DNA from: an uncultured Saprospiraceae bacterium
GTDB taxonomy: Bacteria; Bacteroidota; Bacteroidia; Chitinophagales; Saprospiraceae
NCBI GenBank assembly: GCA_938002665.1
Contig: CALLAE010000040.1
Span: 1-64,000 of the forward strand
Length of the DNA: 64,000 bases
Direction of reading: 5' to 3'
Positions 16,857-26,089 of this stretch are shown one piece after another (the first letter of the stretch is position 1; every line of letters starts with the position of its first letter). The notes below the pieces were generated by a model, which did not search any database, was not told where the DNA came from, and saw only the letters and a list, made by a program, of their open reading frames with translations. Position numbers and translations under genes: made by a program.

Positions 16857-17807
16857 CTATCTCCTTCCTCTTCTTCCGCTGCTTACTCTAGAGCTAGAAC
16901 TTCTGCTGCTAGATGAACTTCTAAATCCACTAGAAGCTGCCTTTCTCCAGTTACTAGAAGAAGATCTTGTCGCAGACTTAGTTCTATTAAATCTCGTACT
17001 CGTTCTTGGAGACTTAGTAGTAGTAGTTCTTGGAGAAGTCGTTCTCGGTGCACTCGTTCTCGGTGCACTCGTTCTAGGCGCCTTTGTTGCTTTTCTTGCT
17101 GTAGATCTTGTTCTAGGCGCATTCCCACCGTTAGACCCTCTGTAAGTCTGAGCTCTTGATCCACTTCTGTATCCTGTAGAAGCTCTTGAAGAAGTATTTC
17201 TTCTTGCTGTATTTATCGTGTTAGCACTAGGCGCTCCTCCTCTTGCATTGATAACTGATGGCGTATTTACTCTACATCCATTTCCTGCGTTTCCGTAGAA
17301 GCCTCCATATCCGCCTCCGAAACCATTGAAGCCAGCATTTCCAAAGCCTCCTATTCCGAAAGGACTATAACCACCTATCAGACCATAGGTCGTACCATAT
17401 CCTACCCTTGGGTAATATAAAGCGGATCCGAAAGGAGCAAATGCAAAATATCCACCTCTGCTAGCTCTTAGAGCATTGTAATATCTTAGACGCTGGATAT
17501 CTCTGAAGTAGAATGAGTTATATCTCTGCGTATAGAATGAATTAGGTCTGTGGAATCTGTTGATCCTATTAGTATAGTAATTACCAGATTCAGAGTAATA
17601 ATCCTCTCCGTAAGATTCGTAATCATCGTCGTCATATTCATCAGAATACTCAGAGTCATCATAGTCTATATTTTCTAAAGCCTCGTTATCCAAAGCTACT
17701 ACAGCATCATCAGCTGTTTCTGTGTAATAAAGATCATCATACTGAGCCTGTAAGCTTACAGCTGTGATCATAAGTACCATGAGAGATAAAAGATTCAATT
17801 TTTTCAT
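16857..17807 (-). CDS. Secreted charge-segregated protein (acidic N-terminus, Gly/Tyr middle, Arg/Ser/Thr-rich tail)
   Basis: The 316-residue protein has a signal peptide (1-21, ending SLQAQ). Three compositional zones follow. Residues 22-78 are strongly acidic and Tyr-rich (DYDDSEYSDEYDDDDYESYGE). Residues 80-180 are Tyr/Phe/Gly-rich (RYNSFYFRDIQRLRYY, GGYSPFGIGGFGNAGFNGF). Residues 185-316 are very basic and Ser/Thr/Pro-rich, with APRTS/SPRTT imperfect repeats and an SSSSRSSSSRVSSGRRGRR end. There is one Cys. I do not recognise a family, though short Bacteroidota relatives with a similar prolyl-oligopeptidase-like YPRVGYGTTYG patch may exist. The layout suggests a disordered, self-associating or polyanion-binding extracellular or periplasmic protein. 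The gene stands alone between two strong hairpins. Confidence 0.7.
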   Translation of the reverse strand: MKKLNLLSLMVLMITAVSLQAQYDDLYYTETADDAVVALDNEALENIDYDDSEYSDEYDDDDYESYGEDYYSESGNYYTNRINRFHRPNSFYTQRYNSFYFRDIQRLRYYNALRASRGGYFAFAPFGSALYYPRVGYGTTYGLIGGYSPFGIGGFGNAGFNGFGGGYGGFYGNAGNGCRVNTPSVINARGGAPSANTINTARRNTSSRASTGYRSGSRAQTYRGSNGGNAPRTRSTARKATKAPRTSAPRTSAPRTTSPRTTTTKSPRTSTRFNRTKSATRSSSSNWRKAASSGFRSSSSSRSSSSRVSSGRRGRR

Positions 17808-18277
17808 TTTTCTAGATTTTAAAAGTCAAGAAATATTATTTGGTATCAATTGATAGTTCGAATTTAATGCTATTCTGACCATCTTTCAGTTAATGCTAGC
17901 TTAATGTCGGCTTTAACTATGGTTAAAATTGATAACAAAGAACGTTTTAACTTACATCTATATAGACGCTAAATATTCGGTTTAGGTTCGAATTTAGAAC
18001 CTAAAAACTGGCTTTTAACTAAATTTTTCAAATTTATCAAGGTTTGTTAACACTTATTGTGGTTCTTAACATTTAAAATAAGGCTTATAGTGCTCTGATT
18101 AAGAAAAATAAACCTTCCCTTTTCCCCTCAAATAATTCGCAAAACTCTCGCCTTAGCTAGCTCAGAGTATCTCTTTGATTATTTTTTCAAAAAAATCCTT
18201 TATCAGGCATCGTTGCGCTCTAAATAGGAGTAACAGAGTTGTAAAACAAAATTCAACACTTCTAAAAAATAAAAAAA
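17808..18277. other. Long AT-rich intergenic region with inverted repeat
   Basis: This 470-base divergent region holds no supportable ORF. It contains a perfect 9-bp inverted repeat (TTTAGGTTC, 17981-17989, with GAACCTAAA, 17997-18005) and an 11-base direct repeat GTTCGAATTTA at 17856-17866 and 17986-17996. A smaller TTTAAC/GTTAAA pair lies near 17913. These may be operator sites for the minus-strand gene. No clear -7 box is seen. Confidence 0.4.
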
Positions 18278-18712
18278 ATGTTTAAATCAACTCTTTTCAT
18301 CGCAATCGCACTTATCATTTTTACTTCTTGTACTGAGGACTCTCTAGTGGATCCTATAGTAGGAGATTATACAGGTACCCTGATGATAAGTCCAGCAGAT
18401 ACAACAGCTATAACTGAAACTTTTGCAGATGTGGAAGTCACAGAGCATTCTCCAGAACAAATTTCAATAAGCTTAGGACCTCAGTACACAAATTATATAG
18501 GAGATGTATCTGAAGATTTCGAAATTACCACACAGAGTTATGAGGGAATATCTGCAGGTGGTCGAGAATTAATCTTTCCTACAGGAAAAGGAGAGTATAG
18601 GACAGATACTATAGTAGGCAGTAGTGAGAAAATTAAAACAATAACAATCTCTTTTGAAGACCAGGATGGAAGAGAGAATGCTGCTTGGCTTCAACTAGTA
18701 GAAAAAATATAG
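18278..18712 (+). CDS. Small lipoprotein, hypothetical
   Basis: The 144-residue product has a lipoprotein signal peptide with the lipobox around IFTSC (Cys18). The mature part is beta-rich, opening DPIVGDYTGTLMIS, a pattern seen in lipocalin-like or small calycin-type Bacteroidota lipoproteins in which a GxY/W-TG strand starts the barrel. There are alternating polar/hydrophobic strands, and it ends AAWLQLVEKI. No catalytic motif is visible. It is monocistronic, with its own terminator, and the function is unknown. Confidence 0.7.
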   Translation: MFKSTLFIAIALIIFTSCTEDSLVDPIVGDYTGTLMISPADTTAITETFADVEVTEHSPEQISISLGPQYTNYIGDVSEDFEITTQSYEGISAGGRELIFPTGKGEYRTDTIVGSSEKIKTITISFEDQDGRENAAWLQLVEKI

Positions 18713-18734
18713 AAACAACATTCCTAGTCTTGAT

Positions 18735-18772
18735 AATCCTTGTTTTTCCAATTAAGAGCAAGGATTTTTTTT
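18735..18772 (+). terminator. Rho-independent terminator of the small lipoprotein gene
   Basis: An 8-bp stem (AATCCTTG, 18735-18742, with CAAGGATT, 18759-18766) is followed by a T run. It begins 22 bases after the stop. Confidence 0.85.
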
Positions 18773-18819
18773 GCTTGGTTGGAAATTAGAGTTCCAAGAC
18801 ATAAATAATATCAAAACCT

Positions 18820-18827
18820 TACTTTTG
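18820..18827 (+). promoter_or_regulatory. Candidate -7 promoter box (TACTTTTG) for proS
   Basis: TACTTTTG is an exact TAnnTTTG element 26 bases before the proS ATG and after the preceding terminator. A -33 element is not clear. Confidence 0.5.
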
Positions 18828-18853
18828 CGGCACTAAGGACAAACAGAAAGCAA

Positions 18854-20320
18854 ATGGCTAAGGAAATTACAGCAAGATCAGAAGATTACTCCAAGTGGTA
18901 TAATGACATCGTCAAGAAAGCAGGACTAGCAGATAATTCTGCAGTTAGAGGATGCATGGTCATAAAGCCACTAGGTTACGGCATATGGGAAAACATGCGA
19001 GATCAGCTAGACAAGATGTTTAAAGATACCGGCCATGTCAATGCTTACTTCCCGCTCTTCATTCCCAAAAGTTTCCTGAGTAAAGAAGCGCAGCATGTAG
19101 AAGGCTTTGCAAAAGAATGTGCCGTCGTGACACATCACCGTCTCATGAATGACCCTAACGGTACAGGAGTCGTTGTAGATCCTACTGCCAAACTGGAAGA
19201 GGAACTCATAGTAAGGCCGACTTCCGAGACCATCATTTGGAATACCTACAGAGACTGGATACAATCTTATAGAGACCTCCCTCTCCTGATCAACCAATGG
19301 GCCAATGTGGTCAGATGGGAAATGAGAACGAGACCTTTTCTAAGGACTGCAGAATTTCTCTGGCAGGAAGGTCATACCGCCCATGCCACACGAGAGGAAG
19401 CCATCGCAGAGGCCGAGCAGATGCATGAAGTCTATGCAAGATTTGCAGAAGACTACATGGCCATGCCAGTTATCAAAGGTGCTAAGACTGCTAATGAGCG
19501 ATTTGCAGGAGCAGAGGAAACTTTCACCATAGAAGCGCTGATGCAGGATGGTAAAGCTTTGCAGGCGGGAACCTCTCACTTCTTAGGTCAGAATTTTGCT
19601 AAAGCCTTCGATGTAAAGTTTGCTGATAATAACAACAAAGAAGAATATGTATGGGCAACCTCATGGGGAGTTTCTACCCGACTAGTAGGAGGTCTTATAA
19701 TGACTCACAGTGATGACGAAGGTCTGGTCATCCCTCCTAGACTCGCACCTACTCAGGTTGTTATCGTCCCTATCCCTAAGCCTAATGAAGCAATTATGGA
19801 GGTGGCAGAAAAACTAGAAAAACAACTCAAAGGTGCTGGTGTCAGAATCAAAATAGACAGAGACAAAAAGAAGAGACCAGGCTTTAAGTTTGCGCAATAC
19901 GAAATGGAAGGGGTACCTATCAGAGTGGGCATAGGAATGAGAGACCTAGAAAAAAACGTGGTAGAAGTCGCTAGAAGAGACACCAAAGAGAAATCATCAG
20001 TGCCTGTAGAGGGACTAGATAGATATATCGTAGATCTCCTAGAAACTATCCAAAAAGACTTGTTCCAAAAAGCAGTCGATTACAGGACTGAGCACACTAG
20101 CGAAACCAATGACTACGAAGAGTTCAAAGAAATACTCAATACTAAAGGTGGATTTATAAAAGCTCACTGGGATGGCACCACAGAAACGGAACTCCAAATA
20201 AAGGAACAGACTAAAGCGACTATACGCTGTATCCCAAATGATGAAGGACCATCAGAAGGCAAGTGTATCCTTACAGGAAAGCCGAGCACTCAGAAAGTAT
20301 TGTTTGCTAAGTCCTATTAG
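18854..20320 (+). CDS. proS: Prolyl-tRNA synthetase, short archaeal/eukaryote-like type
   Basis: The 488-residue class II synthetase attaches proline to tRNA-Pro in the cytoplasm. Visible features are the class II motif 2 region [31 protein letters not shown], the PTSETIIW active-site stretch, [13 protein letters not shown], and motif 3 ([28 protein letters not shown]). The anticodon-binding domain (about 295-390) and a C-terminal extension ending VLFAKSY follow. The length and lack of a large inserted editing domain between motifs 2 and 3 place it in the eukaryotic/archaeal-like class (ProS type 3), the usual form in Bacteroidota. The DUF6495 gene follows 11 bases later, probably in one operon. 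Confidence 0.97.
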   Translation: MAKEITARSEDYSKWYNDIVKKAGLADNSAVRGCMVIKPLGYGIWENMRDQLDKMFKDTGHVNAYFPLFIPKSFLSKEAQHVEGFAKECAVVTHHRLMNDPNGTGVVVDPTAKLEEELIVRPTSETIIWNTYRDWIQSYRDLPLLINQWANVVRWEMRTRPFLRTAEFLWQEGHTAHATREEAIAEAEQMHEVYARFAEDYMAMPVIKGAKTANERFAGAEETFTIEALMQDGKALQAGTSHFLGQNFAKAFDVKFADNNNKEEYVWATSWGVSTRLVGGLIMTHSDDEGLVIPPRLAPTQVVIVPIPKPNEAIMEVAEKLEKQLKGAGVRIKIDRDKKKRPGFKFAQYEMEGVPIRVGIGMRDLEKNVVEVARRDTKEKSSVPVEGLDRYIVDLLETIQKDLFQKAVDYRTEHTSETNDYEEFKEILNTKGGFIKAHWDGTTETELQIKEQTKATIRCIPNDEGPSEGKCILTGKPSTQKVLFAKSY

Positions 20321-20331
20321 ACCTAGGCGCT

Positions 20332-20787
20332 ATGGTTAAGTACCGAGCACTTTCACCAGAAGAACTCCAGCTGATGGAAAAGGAGTTTGTAGACTTCTTA
20401 GTTGTGAATGGAATCACGGCTGCAGAATGGACATCCATCAAAGAAAAAGATAAAAGCAAGGCTGTAAAATTCACGGAGCTGTTCAGCGATGTCGTCTTTG
20501 AAAAAATGATGCGTAAAACCAGCCATGTGACCAAGCGCATGGGAACAATCCTGATGAGTTTTCACTTTGAAGAAGAGCATGCAACAATGATACTCGTAGA
20601 GAACTGGCAGGTAGCGAAACCTCTATCCGAGCTCGTAGAACAAGACCTTCGAGGTCAAAAATTACAACTGAGCACTCAGTCTAAATCCTACCAGAAAGTA
20701 AGAGAAGTAGAGTTATTCCAGCTCATACAAGGCGGGGCCATTGTATCTGATGGCCGGTTACATAACTGGTTAAGTAAGATGCTCTAG
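20332..20787 (+). CDS. DUF6495 family protein
   Basis: The 151-residue cytoplasmic protein has no signal peptide. The start VKYRALSPEELQLMEKEFVDFLVVNGI and the middle ADDWxxIK-like segment (AAEWTSIKEKDKSKAVKFTELFSDVVF) fit the small conserved Bacteroidota family DUF6495. It is predicted alpha/beta, and no catalytic motif is apparent. The 11-base gap from proS indicates co-transcription and so a possible housekeeping role, but no function is established. Confidence 0.8.
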   Translation: MVKYRALSPEELQLMEKEFVDFLVVNGITAAEWTSIKEKDKSKAVKFTELFSDVVFEKMMRKTSHVTKRMGTILMSFHFEEEHATMILVENWQVAKPLSELVEQDLRGQKLQLSTQSKSYQKVREVELFQLIQGGAIVSDGRLHNWLSKML

Positions 20788-20850
20788 ACTCTTCAGATCA
20801 TAACACCAAAATTGCATTTCTTGCACATAGACAAGTCCTCTTAACTTATC

Positions 20851-21045
20851 ATTTTGCTGTTCCTTGTCCTCACCTGCGACTCTCCTTACGATATTAAGTT
20901 ATTGCATGGCTCATGGATGGCAGCAACATGGACCCAAGTAGGAAGCAGAAAAGCTATTAACCAACTCATGGATTTTGAATTCAATCCTGATAAGAATTAC
21001 CTAATAGATTATGGCTCTGAAAAGTCCTGTAACAAAACTTGCTAA
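20851..21045 (+). pseudogene. Decayed lipocalin-like lipoprotein
   Basis: In the frame beginning near 20851 the translation opens with a hydrophobic run ending in a lipobox-like FLVLTC. It continues ...KLLHGSWMAATWTQVGSRK and FEFNPDKNYLIDYGSEKS, the first two strands of a lipocalin-like lipoprotein (LxGxWxxxxW then FxFxxDGxYxxxxG). It then hits a stop, far short of the ~130 residues expected. An in-frame TAA lies at 20842, and no ATG precedes the signal peptide. Both ends appear lost. I infer a pseudogene. The rest of the 335-base interval to 21122 shows no other gene. Confidence 0.55.
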
Positions 21046-21122
21046 TGGTAGTCTGGTACTCCATATAAATAGAGCAAGGTCTCTAGAGAAGAGTATCAGA
21101 GGCTAGAGGATAGCGCGCTAGC

Positions 21123-22439
21123 CTACTCCTTCCCATGACTTTTGATTATTTTCTGAGTCCAATTCTTTGTTCCAGCTATGACTTTTATAAAATAAGTGCC
21201 ATCTGGAAAAGCAGCCACATCCAGCACTCCATCCACTAGCTCTTTTCTTGCTGCCAGCTGCCCATCTGCCTTGTAGATTTCAACGTCCACTTTCTCTGCT
21301 TCAGAGAAGCCAGAAATAAATAATCGATCCATACAAGGAACTGGATACAGATAAGGTGCCTCTTCACTTACGGATAAGTCTTGATCACTTGAGGTCTTAC
21401 CTTGCCATTCTAGTCTGAATACTCTGTTGGTTACTGTCTGATTTTCTAACATGCCTCCAGCGAGGTATTGTAAGGTATCATTAATCACAGCTATACCTCT
21501 GAGGTCCATCGGCAGTAAATCCAACTGCTGTTCTGACCATGACCTACCATCAGTCGAGAACAAATCTCGATTAGCCGTAGGCACTCCGCCTGTACCGTTA
21601 TAAGCAATCCCATCAAAATTATAAGTTCGTTCACTACCACCTATCCAGTGCAACTCCTTGCCTACCGTTGTGGCTGCCATCCTATAACCGACAACCAAAG
21701 GGTCAGGTGTAGACAAGGTCCAGTCTATCCGAGTAGGATCAGTAGCATCAATAACTCCTTTACGCAAGTCATTCTGAATAGGAAAACCAAAAATCGAAGC
21801 CGCTCCTCCGAAATAGAAAATAGTATCATTCAATATCACTCCAGAAGCACCGAAAGATTTATAATCGTGGTTATTGGGTACTGCTTCCCCTACTAGCCAG
21901 GTATCATTTTCTGGATCATAAATTTGAACATCTGGAATATTAGTAGAATCATGCCAGCCAGTAATGAGGTATAACAGACTATCCCTCCACACAACCTGGA
22001 CATGATCATCAGTGGGTACTGGTATGGGACTGCCATCAGGAAGATATGCGTTAGATAGTATATCATATCTGTGGAGCTTATCTGAAGACACTTCAGAGCC
22101 ATCACTATTGACATAGTATCCACCTGTAATGTATATGATGTTGCCTATACGAGAAGCCGCACTTGCTATTTTGCCTCTGCTATCTGGAAGCGGGGGAATA
22201 GCAATGGACTCTCCTGTCTCTATATTATATCTGAAAGATCTTTGGTGAATACCAGAAAAACGTTTGGTGGAGTCTATTCCTCCAAAAGAAAACAGATAAG
22301 GCTGATCAGCTATAAAGCCTTCGCACACAGCATTATTACTGACCCTTTCTACAAGAGATCCTACTTCGGACACAGTCAGTTGGCCATGAACATTGTAGCA
22401 AAATAGAACGCATAAAATAATTGTAATCCTCCACTGCAT
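21123..22439 (-). CDS. Kelch-repeat protein with T9SS C-terminal sorting domain
   Basis: The 438-residue protein has a signal peptide (1-19, ending NVHGQ). About six kelch-type blades (about 25-355) follow, recognised by repeated spacing of GG...D and YxxxxxxW elements: IIYITGGYYVNSDG, DTWLVGEAVPNNHDYKSFG, IFYFGGAASIFG, LHWIGGSERTYN and QYLAGGMLEN. A type A T9SS sorting domain (about 360-438) begins with EEAPYLYPVPCMDRLFISG and ends FPDGTYFIKVIAGTKNWTQKIIKS. It is a secreted or cell-surface beta-propeller, probably binding carbohydrate or protein; some kelch propellers are sialate-metabolism enzymes, but no active site is recognised. It lies 22 bases downstream of the TPR lipoprotein on the same strand. 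Confidence 0.85.
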   Translation of the reverse strand: MQWRITIILCVLFCYNVHGQLTVSEVGSLVERVSNNAVCEGFIADQPYLFSFGGIDSTKRFSGIHQRSFRYNIETGESIAIPPLPDSRGKIASAASRIGNIIYITGGYYVNSDGSEVSSDKLHRYDILSNAYLPDGSPIPVPTDDHVQVVWRDSLLYLITGWHDSTNIPDVQIYDPENDTWLVGEAVPNNHDYKSFGASGVILNDTIFYFGGAASIFGFPIQNDLRKGVIDATDPTRIDWTLSTPDPLVVGYRMAATTVGKELHWIGGSERTYNFDGIAYNGTGGVPTANRDLFSTDGRSWSEQQLDLLPMDLRGIAVINDTLQYLAGGMLENQTVTNRVFRLEWQGKTSSDQDLSVSEEAPYLYPVPCMDRLFISGFSEAEKVDVEIYKADGQLAARKELVDGVLDVAAFPDGTYFIKVIAGTKNWTQKIIKSHGKE

Positions 22440-22461
22440 CTTAATAGTTTTTTTTGAGAGA

Positions 22462-24087
22462 CTATATAATTGCCTTCCTTGGTTTCTTAGATAGAATTAA
22501 TTTCAGATCTGCCGCAAGCTCTTCGGCTAACTTTTGTTTTCCCAGTTTCTTAGCTACATTCAATTTCCCTTTCAAAGAAATTAATCGTCTCGGATGTTTT
22601 TCTAGCAACTTATCATAAGCCACCTCTGCTTCATCATATCTATGCCCTTCCACCAGCGCCTCTGCATATTGCTCATAGATGGGCTTAAATACTGTCGGTG
22701 GTCCAAAGACCAGAGTAACTTTATCCTCTAAGGCGGTGGCTGCCTTGAGAATACTGAAATACTCTCTACTTTCTCCATTATACTTAGCCAGCCCTGCTTG
22801 CAGTTGCATAATCATGATATTAGTCATATCGATATCTTTCTGAGTGGGTGGTTTGCTCCCAGCTCCAGTTGCATTGCACATTTGTATTTTATCCTGACCC
22901 ACATTGAGGCTGGCGCGATAGACCTCATCTTGCATAGTCTTAATTATAGACTGGACCATATCAGGTCTTTTATGCAGCAGTGCCTTGATACCCTCTATAT
23001 AGAAAAAGCCTGCTTTTTTAGCAACGTTGAGATCAGCAATGTTGGCATTAATCATGGAGACTGGACCATCCCAAGTGTTAGTCTCTACCATATGGGCTCC
23101 TTTCATTGCTAGTAGATATACCCTTGCACTTTGTGTCGGTTTTTCAGCGGCATAGGATTTCATATCATTAAGCAGCTTGAGGGCGAGGTCGTTTTCGCCT
23201 CTCTGGAGTAAAGCATAATGCAACCAACTAAGGGCATGATAACTGGTGGGCATCATGGGGTGCTCCTGGTTAGTATGTACACTGGCGTTCCAGGAATCAA
23301 TATTAGAATTGACAACATCATTCCATCTGCCTTGTGCGATATAGATGTGGGAGGGCATGTGCAAAGCATGGGCAGCGTCTGGGGCGACCTTGGCATATCG
23401 GTCTGCGACTTCGGCAGCTTGGTCTGCATGTTCTGGATAATCTCTGGAATGTATAAAGTAATGCAAGGCCCCTGGGTGGATAGGATTCTCTTTCAGAACT
23501 TTACTGAGTATCTCTGCACTCTTATTATAGTCCTCTTGTTGCTTAGCGCTATCTGTTCCTCCTAAGATAGAGATTGCATAGAATGTTGCTACCTCGTGGT
23601 TACGAGGATACTTAGCATAGAGTTCTGCAAGGTAAGAGCGGTAGGCGGCATCGCGCTCATTTTTGGATCCTTTACCGTATAAGATTTCCATGGCTTTGAA
23701 TAAGTCTTTTTCCAGTGGTGTCTTGAACTTGGTGAGTCTCTCTTCTGGTGTGGCACCCATCCTAGCAAGTACGGACTGGGCTTCAGTGTAGAGCTGTCTA
23801 GCCCATAAGCCATGGTTGTATGACATAAGCTCTCCCCAATAAGCCATTCCAAAATTGGGGTCTTTCTGCTGGGCAGCTTGAAAAGCATGCATGGAGTCGA
23901 AATACTCAAAACTATGCAGATACAGTAGGCCCCTCTCAAAATCTGCCTGTGCTTCTGGAAGACCACTTACTTTAAAGTCTACTTCCCCTAGCCGAGGAGC
24001 CTTATTGGTCATGTCTGACTTCTCTGTGGCGTTTTGACAAGCCACAAAACAAAAAACGAGTGCAAGGAGAAAGGATGGTCTAAACAT
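22462..24087 (-). CDS. TPR repeat lipoprotein
   Basis: The 541-residue lipoprotein (lipobox FVAC, Cys17) is built of helical repeats. TPR-like pairs are visible around 55-80 (AQADFERGLLYLHSFEYFDSMHAFQAAQQKDPNFGMAYWGEL), 180-210, 285-310 and 470-510 (YDEAEVAYDKLLEKHPRRLISLKGKL). Central motifs such as HPGALHYFIHSRDYPEHADQA and APDAAHALHMPSHIYIAQGRW are conserved in a common bacterial family of TPR lipoproteins/secreted proteins of unknown function. These His-rich patches may bind a ligand or metal. The gene is probably co-transcribed with the kelch T9SS gene. It is upstream-isolated by a terminator. Confidence 0.85.
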   Translation of the reverse strand: MFRPSFLLALVFCFVACQNATEKSDMTNKAPRLGEVDFKVSGLPEAQADFERGLLYLHSFEYFDSMHAFQAAQQKDPNFGMAYWGELMSYNHGLWARQLYTEAQSVLARMGATPEERLTKFKTPLEKDLFKAMEILYGKGSKNERDAAYRSYLAELYAKYPRNHEVATFYAISILGGTDSAKQQEDYNKSAEILSKVLKENPIHPGALHYFIHSRDYPEHADQAAEVADRYAKVAPDAAHALHMPSHIYIAQGRWNDVVNSNIDSWNASVHTNQEHPMMPTSYHALSWLHYALLQRGENDLALKLLNDMKSYAAEKPTQSARVYLLAMKGAHMVETNTWDGPVSMINANIADLNVAKKAGFFYIEGIKALLHKRPDMVQSIIKTMQDEVYRASLNVGQDKIQMCNATGAGSKPPTQKDIDMTNIMIMQLQAGLAKYNGESREYFSILKAATALEDKVTLVFGPPTVFKPIYEQYAEALVEGHRYDEAEVAYDKLLEKHPRRLISLKGKLNVAKKLGKQKLAEELAADLKLILSKKPRKAII

Positions 24088-24420
24088 AGCGTAAACTTAC
24101 TATGCTAAAATATAGAATTAGGCATACATACTGTGACTATGCAATAAAAAAGGGCTCCGAGAGGAGCCCCTTATCTCTTTGGTTATCTATCATCTCTCAG
24201 GTGATATTTGAAGTAATAATCCAAAGGGATTTCATGAAGTAAACTAACGCTAAAGTAATAATAATGTGCGGATTACATATATAAAAAAAGATAAATTATT
24301 ATTTTTTCTATATGTTTTGTGATATCATGGAATGATTCAGACTTCAATTTCTAGGTGGAGTTACTAATAAATAAGTCTGAAACAAATAATGTATCTATTA
24401 TTGAAGAGCTCTACTAAAAC
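24088..24420. other. AT-rich intergenic region with one terminator
   Basis: These 333 bases between two minus-strand units hold the terminator at 24144-24170 and an AT-rich stretch to 24420. No ORF or promoter consensus can be supported. Confidence 0.4.
24144..24170 (-). terminator. Rho-independent terminator of the ruvB/DUF1648 unit
   Basis: A GC-rich 7-bp stem (GGGCTCC, 24152-24158, with GGAGCCC, 24163-24169) has a tetraloop and is followed on the minus strand by a T run. It lies about 250 bases past the stop at 24421. Confidence 0.85.
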
Positions 24421-24921
24421 TTACTCATCCTCAGAAAAGTATTGATCCCTGACCATATTGAATATAGGGATAAAAATTGCGGCTGTCAGACCCCATGTCA
24501 CCCATGACCAGTGTGGAAAAGGCTTGCCCAATGCAGCAGAGATACTGTAGGCAAACAATGAAAAAAATAACAAGACAACTATCAGATTAAGATGACTTGT
24601 ATGCTTAGCTACCTTAACAACATTTTTCTTGATAAAATTATCTGACTTGCCTCTGTAACCCGTCTGCCACTTTCTTAAGGTGGAAGCATCTGCCTTAAGC
24701 GAAAAATTAATTGACCAATCTACTATGAGGAAAGTAAGTAAACCTATCACAGGCAGCATCCAAATCATAATCTTTGGGCCCCAGCCATCTGCTTCCATCT
24801 TTGCATTGAAATGAGTAGGAATAGTGTCTGGTAAGATAGGATAGTAGTACATGCAAAGGGAAAACATCAAAGCCAAAAGAACATAACAGATTCGATTTAT
24901 ATCTCTTCGCTGGTCTTCCAT
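24421..24921 (-). CDS. DUF1648 domain membrane protein
   Basis: The 166-residue protein has four hydrophobic helices (about 10-27, 50-68, 108-127, 136-155). The DUF1648 signature around residues 29-47 is LPDTIPTHFNAKMEADGWGPK, matching the P-x-H-F/W-x(5)-DGWG pattern. DUF1648 occurs in SdpI-type immunity/antimicrobial-resistance proteins and in many uncharacterised membrane proteins. No SdpI extension is present, so no immunity role can be claimed. It starts nine bases after the ruvB stop on the same strand and is probably co-transcribed. Confidence 0.85.
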   Translation of the reverse strand: MEDQRRDINRICYVLLALMFSLCMYYYPILPDTIPTHFNAKMEADGWGPKIMIWMLPVIGLLTFLIVDWSINFSLKADASTLRKWQTGYRGKSDNFIKKNVVKVAKHTSHLNLIVVLLFFSLFAYSISAALGKPFPHWSWVTWGLTAAIFIPIFNMVRDQYFSEDE

Positions 24922-24930
24922 CTCAGCAGA

Positions 24931-25956
24931 TTAAAATAAGCTTCCACTTTGTGCAGGTGGAACGACACCGAGATGCTCGTAGGCTTTCTGAGTGGCTTCC
25001 CGCCCTCTTGGCGTCCTCTGAATAAAACCTTCCATAATAAGAAAAGGCTCATGTACTTCTTCTATAGTTCCTGCCTCTTCAGCTACTGCAGTCGCTATAG
25101 TCGTGAGACCTACTGGCCCACCTTTAAATTTCTGAATGATACAACTGAGAATCTTATTATCCATTTCATCCAGCCCACTATCATCTACATTAAGGGCATC
25201 TAGGCCATACTTGGCTATCTTCAAATCTATAATGCCATTCCCTTTTATCTGAGCAAAATCTCTTATCCTCCTCAGCAGTGCATTGGCAATACGTGGTGTG
25301 CCTCTCGATCTTCTAGCAATCTCTGCAGCTCCTTGCTCTTGGATAGGTATATCTAGGATGGCAGCTGAGCGATTGACTATTTTTTGTATGGTCACTAGGT
25401 CATAATAATCCAGATGACAATTAATCCCAAACCGAGCTCTCAATGGAGCCGTCAGTAAACCCATCCTGGTAGTCGCGCCCACCAAGGTAAAGGGTGCTAT
25501 CTCTATCTGAATACTTCTAGCACTAGGACCAGAATCTATCATTATATCTATACTGTAATCCTCCATAGCAGAATAGAGGTATTCTTCTACGACAGTATTC
25601 AGCCGATGTATCTCATCTATAAAAAGCACATCTCCTTCTTCGAGATTAGTCAATAAACCAGCCAAATCTCCCGCTTTCTCCAGTACCGGTCCTGAAGTCA
25701 TCTTGACGGCCGCACCCAGTTCATGTGCGATGATATGGCTCAGTGTCGTCTTTCCCAGCCCTGGCGGACCATGTAGTAATACATGGTCTAGCGCTTCCCC
25801 TCTGAGCTTAGCCGCTTCTATAAATACCTTAAGATTCTCCACTATCTTAGGCTGTCCTGAAAAATCACTGAGTAGCTGCGGGCGCAGTGCCTTCTCTATC
25901 TTTCTGTCGTCAGCAGAAAGTTCTGATTCTGAAGTATTTAATATGGGATTGGACAT
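24931..25956 (-). CDS. ruvB: Holliday junction branch migration DNA helicase RuvB
   Basis: The 341-residue AAA+ ATPase is the motor of the RuvAB branch-migration complex in recombination and repair. The Walker A is [11 protein letters not shown] (about residues 62-72), the Walker [12 protein letters not shown] (about 113-123), sensor 1 [15 protein letters not shown], and sensor 2 [18 protein letters not shown]. The C-terminal winged helix ends [20 protein letters not shown], which is highly typical. Length is normal. The DUF1648 gene follows directly. RuvA and RuvC are not in the window. Confidence 0.98.
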   Translation of the reverse strand: MSNPILNTSESELSADDRKIEKALRPQLLSDFSGQPKIVENLKVFIEAAKLRGEALDHVLLHGPPGLGKTTLSHIIAHELGAAVKMTSGPVLEKAGDLAGLLTNLEEGDVLFIDEIHRLNTVVEEYLYSAMEDYSIDIMIDSGPSARSIQIEIAPFTLVGATTRMGLLTAPLRARFGINCHLDYYDLVTIQKIVNRSAAILDIPIQEQGAAEIARRSRGTPRIANALLRRIRDFAQIKGNGIIDLKIAKYGLDALNVDDSGLDEMDNKILSCIIQKFKGGPVGLTTIATAVAEEAGTIEEVHEPFLIMEGFIQRTPRGREATQKAYEHLGVVPPAQSGSLF

Positions 25957-26089
25957 AGAGCGAAGGTATTAAGAAAAAAGCTAATAAGTTAGATAGAAGA
26001 GACGGTCATTTCCTACTATTCTATGGCTTTTAGGCCAAATTTGATTTCTTTTACGTCTATTATTTAACCATAAAAACTAATTAACAGAA

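Noticed and set aside
16834-17164. Leu-rich plus-strand ORF and Arg/Glu/Leu-rich minus-strand ORF within the charge-segregated gene.
   Set aside because: Both are products of the low-complexity Arg/Ser codons in the real gene (16857-17807) read in other frames.
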